Positions 40,701 to 48,203 of a DNA stretch of 61,462 nucleotides are shown here, in pieces. This stretch comes from Oscillospiraceae bacterium (GTDB taxonomy: Bacteria > Bacillota > Clostridia > Oscillospirales > Oscillospiraceae), in assembly GCA_017416685.1 (NCBI GenBank), contig JAFQBN010000028.1, forward strand, positions 1 to 61,462. The letters are read 5' to 3'. The notes beneath the pieces are model-generated. The model did no database searches. It worked only from the letters and a program-made list of their open reading frames with translations, and had not been told where the DNA came from. Position numbers and translations under genes: made by a program. Numbering within the stretch: position 1 is the stretch's first letter; each line of letters begins with the position of its first letter.

Positions 40701-42965
40701 ATCACCCTCAGCGACGTGCAGATCGAGAACTACGAGCCGGAAAAGGCGGAGGAGCATAACGAGTGTTCCTTCATTGCCCCCGACCCCGACGGCGACATGG
40801 TGCAGGGCTTCGTCCGTGACAGCGGCCAGGTGGTCATCTCCTACGACCGGGGCCGCACCTGGGAGTATCTGCGCACCATTGACGGTGTCGTGCAGCAGCC
40901 CGGCTGGGCCTACATCGACGAGGACCGGGCCTTTGCCACCTGGGCCATTGTGGAGGGCTTTGTCCGTCCCACCAAGGGTCAGATGGTCTACTTCGACGCC
41001 GGCTGGGAGGCCACCGAGCCCGTGACCATTCACGAACCCCTGTACAAGGCGCAGCACGACTGCGGCGATCCCTCCAGCAAGCTGCTGGCCAACGGCCAGA
41101 TCCTGACCATCATGTACGACAGCTATTTCCGGGCGCTCAACGGTCGGTTTGTCGACCCCGACGCTCCTGAGTTCCAGCTTCCCGAGCTGTATGAGGATGC
41201 GGCGGAGATTACCCTGCAGACCGTTACCCCTGAGTCCGCCTCCCTGACCGTGGGGGAGGACCTGCCCTTCTCCCACACCGTCAACACCACGGCCACCTTC
41301 ACCGCCGACGGCAAGCTGACCGTTACCGCCGCCAACGGCGCCAGGGTGGAGTTCGCCCCCGGCGTGTACGGCATCGAGACCGATAAGGCCGCCGAACTGC
41401 GTGTGGCGGTCGTCAACGGCGCCACCTACGTCAAGGCGTGGCCCGTGGGCGGCGCGGAGCCCGCCGACTGGACGGCCGTCAAGGGCGGCACCGCCCAGAA
41501 CAGCGGCAAGGCCGTTCTGGACGGAAGCGGCGTCACCCTGGGCGCGGTAAAGATCACCCGCCGAGCCATCCTCATTATGAACGAGGGCGGCGAGAGCGAG
41601 GCCAACCAGAGCGCGTCGGCTGCCGTGATCGCGCCCGCCGATATGATGGACAAGGTCACCTTTACCACCAGCAACTCCGCTATTGCTACCGTGGATGAGC
41701 AGGGCGTAGTCAGCTTCGTGGGTGCCGGCACGGTGACCATCCGTGCCTCCATCGGCGACGTGAACGGCTCCGTGACCTATAAGGTGAAGGGCGCCCCTGC
41801 CGAAGTGATGGAGCGGGGCGAGAAGAAGGTCATCTTCCGGGATGACTTTGAGAGCTATACCGTGGGCGAGAACACCTTCTACAACGAAATGACCTCCCAC
41901 GGCTACGCCACTGCGAGCAGCTACGCCCCCGTGGCCGGCGCCAGCTACTACAACGTGGTGGAGGAGAACGGCAACAAGTATCTGGAGCTGGGCGCCAGAA
42001 ACTCCAAGCAGGCCTGGTTCAAGGTGGATACCCCCATCTACGGCGACTACACCGTGCAGTTTGACGTCTACCGCACCGACACGAACATCAACCACTGGGT
42101 GTACGCCACCCTGTGGCAGGACACCGACGTGTACGGCTTCGTGCAGATGCGCGGGGACAACTACCGCATCCAGTACGGCGCGGACAAAATCACGTCCGAT
42201 ACCAACTACCACGAGGCGATGCAGTGGATGACGGTGAAGATTGCCCGCGTCAACGGCGGCATCTACACCAAGATTTGGCCCAAGGGAACCACCGAGCCCG
42301 GCTGGCAGTACAGCGTGGCGTCCAATGAGCTGTCCACCGATAACGAGGCGAAGTTCCGCCTGTCCTTCTACACCGGCAAGGATCACGACCACGTGACCTT
42401 GCTGGATAACCTGATCATCACCCAGCAGCAGGTCAGCGGCGTGGACGTTATGGCCGACGTGGGTGCCAACGACTGGTACTACGACGCAGTGGGCTACGTC
42501 ATCGAAAACAAGATCATGAGCGGCTACAACTCCTACACCTTTGGCCCCAACGATACCCTGACCCGCGCCATGGTGGTGCAGGTGCTGTACAATAAGGAGG
42601 GGCAGCCCGCTCTGAACGGCCAGAAGCACAGCTTTAAGGACGTGCCCGCCGACCAGTGGTTCAACAATGCCGTTACTTGGGGCTCTAACCGCGGTGTGGT
42701 GTCCGGTTACGGCGGCGGTGTATTCAAGCCCAACGACGCCGTCAGCCTGGAGCAGGTGGCGGTCATCCTCCACAACTACGCCGGCAAGCCTGCCGGAAAC
42801 GGCGACATCGCCAAGTTCGGCACCTGCAGCGATTGGGCGCAACCTGCCCTGAAATGGGCGGTGCAGCAGGGTCTGTTCCAGGGGATGGAGTACGGCTCTG
42901 TCACCGCCAGTGCCACCCGCGCCCAGACAGCTCAGATGCTGACCAACTATCTGCGCGGAAACTAA
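37776..42965 (+). CDS. Giant SGNH-esterase/Asp-box/SLH surface protein
   Basis: A 1729-residue exported protein; AGGAGGATG precedes the ATG and the signal peptide ends near AAA-ANLG. Layout by residue: a jelly-roll domain 37-270; Ig/BIG2-like regions 275-432 (VAAVDQTGVATIKGFGTAKI); an SGNH/DUF4886-like esterase about 452-685 with the nucleophile in SIGNSYSRD (S460) and the Asp-His pair in RDGYHLS (D656, H659); an Asp-box propeller about 752-1128 (STDNGKTW, SIDGGENW, SYDRGRTW); a second BIG2 (about 1290-1335); a second jelly-roll; and three SLH modules from about 1556. The esterase plus sialidase-like propeller suggests deacylation and binding or cleavage of an acylated glycan such as O-acetyl sialic acid; this is inference. 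Its paralogue starts at 57541. Confidence 0.9.
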   Translation: MKQNRLNRMLSLLLAVVLCVSMVPVAAIPAAAANLGNKEWVARNDDFSSYPVGRDTFFGNAGYTGFSESQHGAYGSASYSTYGIVEEKGNKMLELTSVNTTGNDFCGPRVSGTHAVSFDFYMPSGGSSVPGLILRMFEGMKPALAGNAIVYIDGGMNIRLIESITTGSNVTTEMKNAAGDRLVPNRDQWYTVKMSVEPGKFMVKIWPQGGQEPADNSTAGVCVLETPVITEEMLGRGMSTRIQNRNRNLAGESYTTRIDNFKITKPYEEMMLPKMLYGDPGEKLTMDAVFTGQDLMAQTPTPKFKYTLSNPALGRVNGSGELVLGSAGRGTLTVELADMDGKGTGVTKQVDLSVGESAEVKAKQPLVKVPESDIGKTRQIELETKFDLNLAIPGHTIKWVSDNETVAAVDQTGVATIKGFGTAKITAMVYTPDGTYTGLIARTTVQVGEKPLRILSIGNSYSRDTFYYLSNLAKLYGERVESAYLMLGSATLRMHARNVAKNAAEYTYYTSDPLTGEMYGGAVSSIKDAVESRDWDVIMLQQGVMEAGFTTTYNADLQFMLDYLADVQPNAKVYWNMTWANRDGETSEYKYGSVADFATAYESSQALMYNAIVDCLGKHIVGEDAEYADRFDGWFPVGAAIQNVRATAIGDNVTRDGYHLSLQAGRLTAAMTVLKVLFPDADLSKITPEAVKPFLDTDKQDLSSSFPDDPNYANTEANMALIRKSVEAACADLTKAPAKIPAPKSRTVEDLTADPDDVTIGQVAAPLILNFGDLVVDKAGTVYVTAYECITHVPTRNTGDYKQDGQEGPGILKIWKSTDNGKTWDYDNPLLTIDQRKYEEWGITPGLYNRYERVQNGANDYAYGFDGRDPNMGLMYYDMDGDGTEDEVLLYTFWGFQYMESGSAIGEGTYIMYSIDGGENWSVPQRVMTQHCPGNGGLKRGDMTYFSGGQLLVPLYGSPIVVALLLQWDTATQKWITLSDVQIENYEPEKAEEHNECSFIAPDPDGDMVQGFVRDSGQVVISYDRGRTWEYLRTIDGVVQQPGWAYIDEDRAFATWAIVEGFVRPTKGQMVYFDAGWEATEPVTIHEPLYKAQHDCGDPSSKLLANGQILTIMYDSYFRALNGRFVDPDAPEFQLPELYEDAAEITLQTVTPESASLTVGEDLPFSHTVNTTATFTADGKLTVTAANGARVEFAPGVYGIETDKAAELRVAVVNGATYVKAWPVGGAEPADWTAVKGGTAQNSGKAVLDGSGVTLGAVKITRRAILIMNEGGESEANQSASAAVIAPADMMDKVTFTTSNSAIATVDEQGVVSFVGAGTVTIRASIGDVNGSVTYKVKGAPAEVMERGEKKVIFRDDFESYTVGENTFYNEMTSHGYATASSYAPVAGASYYNVVEENGNKYLELGARNSKQAWFKVDTPIYGDYTVQFDVYRTDTNINHWVYATLWQDTDVYGFVQMRGDNYRIQYGADKITSDTNYHEAMQWMTVKIARVNGGIYTKIWPKGTTEPGWQYSVASNELSTDNEAKFRLSFYTGKDHDHVTLLDNLIITQQQVSGVDVMADVGANDWYYDAVGYVIENKIMSGYNSYTFGPNDTLTRAMVVQVLYNKEGQPALNGQKHSFKDVPADQWFNNAVTWGSNRGVVSGYGGGVFKPNDAVSLEQVAVILHNYAGKPAGNGDIAKFGTCSDWAQPALKWAVQQGLFQGMEYGSVTASATRAQTAQMLTNYLRGN

Positions 42966-42980
42966 ATTCATAGCAAAGCA

Positions 42981-43015
42981 AAAAACTCCCTGCCCACATT
43001 GGGCAGGGAGTTTTT
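42981..43015. terminator. Terminator of the SGNH/SLH gene
   Basis: A 15-bp perfect stem (42981-42995 with 43001-43015) including A5/T5 at its base, 16 bases after the stop. Confidence 0.9.
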
Positions 43016-43155
43016 GATGTTTATAAGTTTTGAGGGGTACCGCCGACCAAAGCGACGGCGTGCCGACGAGGTATCGACGGAAGCGACGAGCAAAGGTTGC
43101 CATAGCGACGATATAGCGACAGAAAAGGCACAAAAAGGCATAACTAGTCGCAACT

Positions 43156-43197
43156 ATCAATAACTAGAAATAAGTACCGAAAAAACGGCAAAATGAG
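43156..43197 (+). repeat. 42-nt dispersed repeat, copy 2
   Basis: Matches 18421-18462 at 38 of 42 bases and again lies immediately before a hairpin, here the terminator of the tRNA operon on the other strand. Confidence 0.75.
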
Positions 43198-43198
43198 C

Positions 43199-43258
43199 AA
43201 AAAGAAGCCTCGCTACCCTGAGATAGCGAGGCTTTCCTAATGGTTGCGGAGGCAGGAC
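43199..43258 (-). repeat. 60-bp direct repeat copy C: tRNA operon terminator plus tRNA-fMet 3' end
   Basis: Counterpart of 35478-35537 (one mismatch). The hairpin at 43205-43233 ends transcription of the tRNA pair on the minus strand. Here the tRNA is complete. Confidence 0.85.
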
Positions 43259-43316
43259 TTGAACCTGCGACCTCCGGGTTATGAGCCCGACGAGCTGCCA
43301 ACTGCTCTACTCCGCG
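43241..43316 (-). tRNA. Initiator tRNA-Met (CAT)
   Basis: Folds as a full cloverleaf with encoded CCA. Acceptor CGCGGAG/CUCCGCA leaves the C1:A72 mismatch of bacterial initiators. D arm GAGC...GCUC, anticodon loop CUCAUAA on a stem with three consecutive G:C pairs (GGG/CCC), T arm GCAGG-UUCAAGU-CCUGC. The C1:A72 mismatch and the GGG pairs mark it as fMet and not elongator Met. Its 3' half is duplicated at 35520-35537 and 35733-35777. Confidence 0.96.
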
Positions 43317-43319
43317 ATA

Positions 43320-43406
43320 TGGTGCCGGAGACCGGGATCGAACCGGCACGCTGTTACCAGCAAGGGATTTTAAGTCCCTGGCGTCTGCCAATTCCGCCAC
43401 TCCGGC
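43320..43406 (-). tRNA. tRNA-Leu (TAA)
   Basis: 87-nt class II tRNA with acceptor GCCGGAG/CUCCGGC, encoded CCA, a long variable arm (UUGCUGGUAACAGCG) and anticodon UAA in CUUAAAA. It is three bases upstream of tRNA-fMet in the same transcript. Confidence 0.96.
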
Positions 43407-43446
43407 AAGGGTGGCTCCGGTTGCTCCTGCTCTAAAGAGCCTAACC

Positions 43447-43475
43447 ATAATAACATACACAAACGCCTGTGTCAA
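43447..43475 (-). promoter_or_regulatory. Promoter of the tRNA-Leu/tRNA-fMet operon
   Basis: TTGACA (complement of 43470-43475), 17 bases, TATTAT (complement of 43447-43452), about 40 bases before the tRNA-Leu 5' end. Confidence 0.85.
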
Positions 43476-43512
43476 CCCCTAAAGAGAAGAAAGTGTTCGA
43501 CGGATTCCCGCA

Positions 43513-43542
43513 AAAACCGGGCAGCGGCGTAAACCGCTGCCC
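43513..43542 (-). terminator. Terminator of the GH127-type gene
   Basis: GGGCAGCGG stem (43519-43527 with 43534-43542), followed on the minus strand by GGTTTTTG, 11 bases after the stop. Confidence 0.8.
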
Positions 43543-43552
43543 TGTAGACGAT

Positions 43553-45637
43553 TTACGGTTCAAAAATGGGGAAGCAGTTGAAGTCTGCGTCGCCGGGGAC
43601 TTCAAAATAGGGGCGGAATATCATGCCGTCATTGACCCTGATCTCAACGGAATTTTCCGTCCGCTCCACGCGCAGGGTTTCCGCAGCGGCAGTGACGGTG
43701 GGCAGCTTGGTCTCGCCAATGCCGGTCAAAGCCATGAGGTAGGGGCCGTAGGTCACGCAGAAGCGACCCTTGCCGTTTTCCGCCTGCTCCACGCCGGTAT
43801 AGGGCAGGACGGTCAGGGCGGGGGAGAAGGTGAGGGTGACGGTGTCGCCGGTCTGCCAGACACGCTTGAGTTGCGCAAACGTACCCGCGACAGCGGAAGC
43901 AGCCTCGCCATTGACGCGGATTTCGGCATCCTTCGCCCAAGCGGGGACACGCAGCTTGACAAACTGCTCCCGGGCGGGGGCGGAACGGACGGTGAAGGTC
44001 AGCTGATGCTTGTGCAGGATATCGCTGTCCACGCAGAAGTCCCAGTCGCCGCACCTGGCATCATAGGACATAAGCTGATGCAGCCACAGACCGTCCTTAT
44101 TGGACAGGAAGGTGTACTGGGGGCAGTCGCCCAAGGTGAGGGTGGTGGTCATCTCGCAGCAGGAGCCGACGGCATCGCCCACAGGGACGGGGGGATCATC
44201 CTTGCGGCCCTGCAGCACGTTGTGGTAGCGTACACCCAAACGGCCCATGAAGGCGGAGGGCAGGACGTTGAGCAGACCTTCCTCAATTTGGGCGGCGTAT
44301 TTCTCCTCGTCGGGGAACAGCTCCAGCAGTTCCAGATTCAGCCATAACCAGAACATGGTACCGCAGGTCTCACCGGTGTGGCCGATGTCCATCTGATAGG
44401 AGCCGGGGTAGTAGGGGCCGCCCTGCTCGCAGATGGCGGTGACGGCACCCAGATGCTTGTAGTAGCGGTTATAGACGTCCCAGCCGCCCAGGGCCGCATC
44501 CAGATAACGCTGCTGGCCGGTCAGGCGGTACTCACTCAAAGCGGCCAAAATGTCCATGATGCAGTAGCAGTGGGGGCGGTCGGCGGGATAGTTGCTGAAG
44601 ATGACAGGATTGAGGGCGGCCATTCCGTCCAGCACGGTCTTTTTATCCAGACAGGTTTGGCTGAACAGCATATCTTCGACTTTGCCTGCCACGGACTCGG
44701 CCAGCACCAGATTGCCGGTGAGGGAGTTGGTGCTGTTGTGGGCCAGCAGAAGCTGAGTGGCGTAGGGGCTTGCCTCCAACCAGTCGTACATGCGGCGGAT
44801 CAGGGTGTAAGCCTTCGCGTTGCCGCACTTGCCTGCAGCGATCATACCGTAGGACCAAAAGATGCGGTCAAAGCTTTTTTTCTCGCTGCTGAGGATGACA
44901 TCCACCGAGTTTTCCACATTGGGGTAGTAGTTGACGGCATACTCCGACTCGGGGTAGTAGTTATACCAACCGTCGGGGCGCATGGTGGATTCGATGCGGT
45001 CGATGGCGTTGTCCACGATGGTGCGCAGGTCGGCATCTTCACCCCAACGCAGAGCCTTGGCGGCACCGCCCATGATGCGGCCGTCTTTCAGGGAGGCGGG
45101 CAGCCAATCCACCCAACCCAAGTCGCGTTTGGCGCCCTCGGGCAGGTCCAGGGTGTCCGGGTCGGCGGCACAGCGCTTGATGCGGGCCACGTTCTGTTCA
45201 AACAGCTGACCGAACAGACCGCCCAGCTTCACATCAGTTTCCGGGCGGCGGGCGGCGGGGGTCACGGGCTGCCAGGTGGCGGGGTCGGTGCCTTCGCGGC
45301 CCTGCACGATGGAGAGCAGTTCGTCATTGAAGGCGTGCTGCAGCTCTTCGTTGACGTTCAGAACAGCATCGGCTTCGATGGAGTCCAGCCTTGTACCGGC
45401 GTTGACGGTGACCATCAGGGTGTGGACACCGCCGGCCAGAGAAAACTCGGTTTCGGCACAGTCGGCGCCGCCGTCCACGCTGCATAGCAGCTCGCCGGTG
45501 GCATTCAATTTAAGGGCGGAACCCTTAAACAGCACAAAGCATTTCGCAAAATTGAATTTGGCGGTCTTGGAACTGTCGCAATCGTTCCAGCTGCCGATGT
45601 AAATGATATTGGGATTGTTTGCCTTAAAGGTTTTCAT
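43553..45637 (-). CDS. GH127-type beta-L-arabinofuranosidase (DUF1680)
   Basis: A 694-residue (alpha/alpha)6-barrel glycosidase without signal peptide. GH127 enzymes release L-arabinofuranose with a Zn-bound cysteine nucleophile. The metal/catalytic set is visible: Glu423 and Cys425 in HTGETCGTMFW, and Cys493-Cys494 in GSCCEMTT, matching the Glu/Cys/Cys-Cys arrangement known for HypBA1. Other segments are DGWYNYYPES and the C-terminal beta domain (KLRVPAWAKDAEIRVNGE). The N-terminal 100 residues include an extra beta-rich region. The ATG at 45637 is chosen (AAAGGAG upstream, spacing long at about 11); in-frame sequence before it is out of the promoter's reach. Confidence 0.88.
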   Translation of the reverse strand: MKTFKANNPNIIYIGSWNDCDSSKTAKFNFAKCFVLFKGSALKLNATGELLCSVDGGADCAETEFSLAGGVHTLMVTVNAGTRLDSIEADAVLNVNEELQHAFNDELLSIVQGREGTDPATWQPVTPAARRPETDVKLGGLFGQLFEQNVARIKRCAADPDTLDLPEGAKRDLGWVDWLPASLKDGRIMGGAAKALRWGEDADLRTIVDNAIDRIESTMRPDGWYNYYPESEYAVNYYPNVENSVDVILSSEKKSFDRIFWSYGMIAAGKCGNAKAYTLIRRMYDWLEASPYATQLLLAHNSTNSLTGNLVLAESVAGKVEDMLFSQTCLDKKTVLDGMAALNPVIFSNYPADRPHCYCIMDILAALSEYRLTGQQRYLDAALGGWDVYNRYYKHLGAVTAICEQGGPYYPGSYQMDIGHTGETCGTMFWLWLNLELLELFPDEEKYAAQIEEGLLNVLPSAFMGRLGVRYHNVLQGRKDDPPVPVGDAVGSCCEMTTTLTLGDCPQYTFLSNKDGLWLHQLMSYDARCGDWDFCVDSDILHKHQLTFTVRSAPAREQFVKLRVPAWAKDAEIRVNGEAASAVAGTFAQLKRVWQTGDTVTLTFSPALTVLPYTGVEQAENGKGRFCVTYGPYLMALTGIGETKLPTVTAAAETLRVERTENSVEIRVNDGMIFRPYFEVPGDADFNCFPIFEP

Positions 45638-45682
45638 GCTGGACCCAACTCCTTTGAACCCGAGATGGCTGCTTACAAGGAT

Positions 45683-45711
45683 TTTATAGCACAAGGGGCG
45701 GGGAAAGACAA
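45683..45711 (-). promoter_or_regulatory. Promoter of the GH127-type gene
   Basis: TTGTCT (complement of 45706-45711), 17 bases, TATAAA (complement of 45683-45688). Confidence 0.7.
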
Positions 45712-45712
45712 G

Positions 45713-45724
45713 GAGAATATTCTC
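45713..45724. promoter_or_regulatory. Perfect 12-bp palindrome just upstream of the GH127 promoter
   Basis: GAGAATATTCTC abuts the -35 hexamer, the usual position for an activator or repressor site. The regulator is unknown. Confidence 0.45.
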
Positions 45725-45825
45725 AAGTTTTAGTACAATATTATCTTTTTGCAGAATGGGCATGGAGAGGGGAACGGCTGCATATACTGGTGAGGAGTGT
45801 TTAGTTCTGACAGGAGGAAGGACCC

Positions 45826-45939
45826 ATGTGCCAACCCATCGGTGCCCAGGAGGACACCAAGCGCAACCCACCCCGCGAGCGGGATGTGGATGATTTGATT
45901 TTCCGGGATGAGCGGGAGTGGCAGACCAGCGACCGCTGA
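45826..45939 (+). CDS. Small 37-residue charged protein, unrecognised
   Basis: ATG 45826 follows an excellent AGGAGGAAGG ribosome site, and the 38-codon frame ends 10 bases before a strong terminator. It therefore looks like a complete one-gene transcript. The product begins MCQPIGAQEDTKRNPPRERD and ends FRDEREWQTSDR: highly charged, one cysteine, no membrane segment, no domain that I know. A TATACT (45783-45788) could be the -10 box. Gene reality is supported by signals, function is unknown. Confidence 0.6.
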   Translation: MCQPIGAQEDTKRNPPRERDVDDLIFRDEREWQTSDR

Positions 45940-45948
45940 CCCGTGCCG

Positions 45949-45992
45949 AACCCACCACAGCAGCAAAAAATGCGGCTGCGGTGGGTTTTTGC
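45949..45992 (+). terminator. Terminator of the 37-codon gene
   Basis: A long ACCCACC(A)CAGC...GCTGCGGTGGGT stem ending in five or more T, directly upstream of the prfB promoter. Confidence 0.8.
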
Positions 45993-46021
45993 TTTACTTT
46001 GGGGCAAAACTTGTATATAAT
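45993..46021 (+). promoter_or_regulatory. Promoter of prfB
   Basis: TTTACT (45993-45998), 17 bases, TATAAT (46016-46021), 40 bases before the start codon. Confidence 0.7.
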
Positions 46022-46061
46022 ACTATGCTGAGAGAATATGGAACAGGAGAGAGGTATATTT

Positions 46062-47183
46062 ATGCTCCAATTTGATGAATATAAGGTGAAGCTGAACAAC
46101 CTGCTGCCTGCGCTGGAGTCTTTGGCTTCGGCTTTGGACCTGGAGAGCGCGGAGCGGGAGTTGGATATGCTGGAGGCGGAGTCCGCCGCCGACGGTTTTT
46201 GGGACAACCTTGCCAAGGCCCAGAAGGTGCAGCAGCGTATCAAGAACCTGCAGGACAAGGTGGACGGACAGCGCCGGCGCAAAAGTCAGTGGGATGACCT
46301 GATGGCTCTGTGCGAGATGGGCAACGAGTTTGAGGACGAGTCTCTTGTCCCCGAACTGGAGGAAGGGTTTGCCCAGCTGGAGGCCAACATGGAGTCTGCC
46401 CGTCTGCAGACCCTGCTGACCGGCGAGTACGATAGCTGCAACGTTATCCTGACTGTCCATCCCGGCGCCGGCGGGACCGAGGCTCAGGACTGGGCCCAGA
46501 TGTTGTACCGCATGTACACCCGCTGGACCGAGCGCCACGGCTTCACCTACACCATCATGGACTATCAGGAGGCGGACGATGCCGGATTGAAGTCTGCCAC
46601 CATTATGATCGAGGGCGAGAATGCCTACGGCTACCTGCGGGGCGAGCATGGCGTGCACCGTCTGGTCCGGGTGTCCCCCTTTGATGCCAACGCCCGGCGA
46701 CAGACCTCCTTCGCCTCTGTGGAAGTTATGCCCGACCTGCCGGAGGATGTGGAGATCGAGATCCGGCCCGAGGACATTGAGATGCAGGTCTACCGCGCCA
46801 GCGGTGCCGGCGGCCAGCACGTGAACAAGACCTCCTCCGCCGTGCGCCTGATCCACAAGCCTACCGGCGTGGTGGTGGCCAGCCAGCAGGAGCGGTCCCA
46901 GTTCCAGAACAAGGACAACTGTATGCGTATGCTGCGTGCCAAGCTGGTGGAGCTGCAGATGCAGGAGAAGGCCGAGAAGATCTCCGATCTGAAGGGCGTG
47001 CAGCTGAAGATCGAGTGGGGCAGCCAGATCCGTTCCTATGTGTTCATGCCCTACCAGATGGTCAAGGACACCCGCACCGCCTTTGAAACCAGCAACATCA
47101 ACGGCGTGATGGACGGCGATCTGGACGGCTTTATCAATGCCTACCTGACCGCTGAGGCCACGGGTAACTGGGCCAGCAAGTAA
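46062..47183 (+). CDS. prfB: Peptide chain release factor 2
   Basis: A 373-residue RF2, which reads UAA/UGA and triggers peptide release on the ribosome. Domain 1 is helical (1-110). The stop-reading tripeptide SPF is in RVSPFDANARR and the GGQ catalytic loop is in ASGAGGQHVNKTSS. ATG 46062 is set by AGGAGAGAGGT; an ATG at 46038 has no ribosome site. The N-terminal region is in one continuous frame: at the place where many RF2 genes have a CTT-TGA-C programmed frameshift this gene reads GCT-TTG-GAC (ALDLE), so there is no internal stop. Confidence 0.96.
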   Translation: MLQFDEYKVKLNNLLPALESLASALDLESAERELDMLEAESAADGFWDNLAKAQKVQQRIKNLQDKVDGQRRRKSQWDDLMALCEMGNEFEDESLVPELEEGFAQLEANMESARLQTLLTGEYDSCNVILTVHPGAGGTEAQDWAQMLYRMYTRWTERHGFTYTIMDYQEADDAGLKSATIMIEGENAYGYLRGEHGVHRLVRVSPFDANARRQTSFASVEVMPDLPEDVEIEIRPEDIEMQVYRASGAGGQHVNKTSSAVRLIHKPTGVVVASQQERSQFQNKDNCMRMLRAKLVELQMQEKAEKISDLKGVQLKIEWGSQIRSYVFMPYQMVKDTRTAFETSNINGVMDGDLDGFINAYLTAEATGNWASK

Positions 47184-47205
47184 ACAAAGGAAGGAATCGT
47201 TATCC

Positions 47206-48147
47206 ATGAAATGCCTGGTCATTGACGTGGTGCATCACACCATCCGAGATGAGTTGGAACAATATATGCAGGTGGATACCGAACTGCTGCCCACGCAGCA
47301 GCGGCTGGCGGAGATCATCGGTGAGTATGACCTGTTGCTGATGCGGGTGGACCCCGCCATCGACAGGACGATTCTGGATGCCGCCAAAAAGCTGAAGGTC
47401 ATCGGCGTGTGCGCCGTGGGTCTGAACCACGTGGATCTGGAATATGCCAAAGAAAGAGGCGTGCAGGTGTTCAATGCCCCCGGCTGGAGCGATAATGCGG
47501 TTGCGGAGCTGACCATTGCCAAAATGCTGGACATCTCCCGCGGGACCATGCAGGCCAACCGGGAGGTAAAGGTCGAACACCGGTGGAACAAGTACAAGTT
47601 CTACGGCCGCGAACTGCGGGGCAAGACCCTTGGCATTCTCGGTTTTGGACGTGTGGGACGGCGCGTGGCCAAGCTGGCCGACGCCTTTGAGATGAACATT
47701 GTGGCCTATGACCCATTTGTGTCCAAAGAGGAGTTTGAGCAGAACTTTGCCGTCGGCATGAGCAGGGAAGAGGTACTGCGTGTGTCTGATTTTGTGGCCA
47801 TCCATCTGCCCCTGCTGCCTGAGACCCGAAATTTGATTTGTGCCGAGACCATCCAAACCATGAAACAGGATGCCATCGTGCTGAACATGTCCCGGGGCGG
47901 CATCGTCAATGAAAAGGATATGTATGAGGCGCTGACTGCCGGTCGGCTGGGCGGCTATGCCACCGACGTCATGGGCGACGAGCTGGCTCACGGCGGCCTG
48001 ACCCGGAACGCGGGATTTGATTCCCCTCTGTTTGACTGCGAGAATTTTATCGTTTCCCCCCACATCGGCGCCCAGACCCAGGACGCGGCCTATCTCATTG
48101 CACAGGATATCGTTGCAAAAGTAAAAACTGCGCTGAATCTGAAGTGA
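47206..48147 (+). CDS. D-isomer-specific 2-hydroxyacid dehydrogenase
   Basis: A 313-residue NAD-dependent oxidoreductase of the D-2-hydroxyacid family (D-3-phosphoglycerate/glyoxylate reductase relatives). The NAD turn is LGILGFGRVGRRVA (about 145-158), the catalytic arginine is in NMSRGGIVNE, and the catalytic histidine is in SPHIGAQT near the C-terminus. The ACT or ASB regulatory domains of long PGDH enzymes are absent. AAAGGAAGG precedes the ATG. It lies 22 bases after prfB and may be co-transcribed. Substrate unknown (2-ketoacid/2-hydroxyacid). Confidence 0.93.
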   Translation: MKCLVIDVVHHTIRDELEQYMQVDTELLPTQQRLAEIIGEYDLLLMRVDPAIDRTILDAAKKLKVIGVCAVGLNHVDLEYAKERGVQVFNAPGWSDNAVAELTIAKMLDISRGTMQANREVKVEHRWNKYKFYGRELRGKTLGILGFGRVGRRVAKLADAFEMNIVAYDPFVSKEEFEQNFAVGMSREEVLRVSDFVAIHLPLLPETRNLICAETIQTMKQDAIVLNMSRGGIVNEKDMYEALTAGRLGGYATDVMGDELAHGGLTRNAGFDSPLFDCENFIVSPHIGAQTQDAAYLIAQDIVAKVKTALNLK

Positions 48148-48151
48148 AGAT

Positions 48152-48189
48152 AAAAAACGCCCCGTGCCAACCGGCACGGGGCGTTTTTT
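48152..48189. terminator. Bidirectional terminator
   Basis: A 17-bp perfect stem including A6/T6 arms (48152-48168 with 48173-48189), shared by the dehydrogenase (+) and the unrecognised gene ending at 48204 (-). Confidence 0.9.
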
Positions 48190-48203
48190 TAGGTTTGAAG
48201 TAT

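Noticed and set aside
39249-43160. 1303-codon minus-strand ORF
   Set aside because: It is the mirror frame of the plus-strand SGNH/SLH gene: composition-driven, low-complexity His/Gly/Val/Leu protein with no ribosome site.
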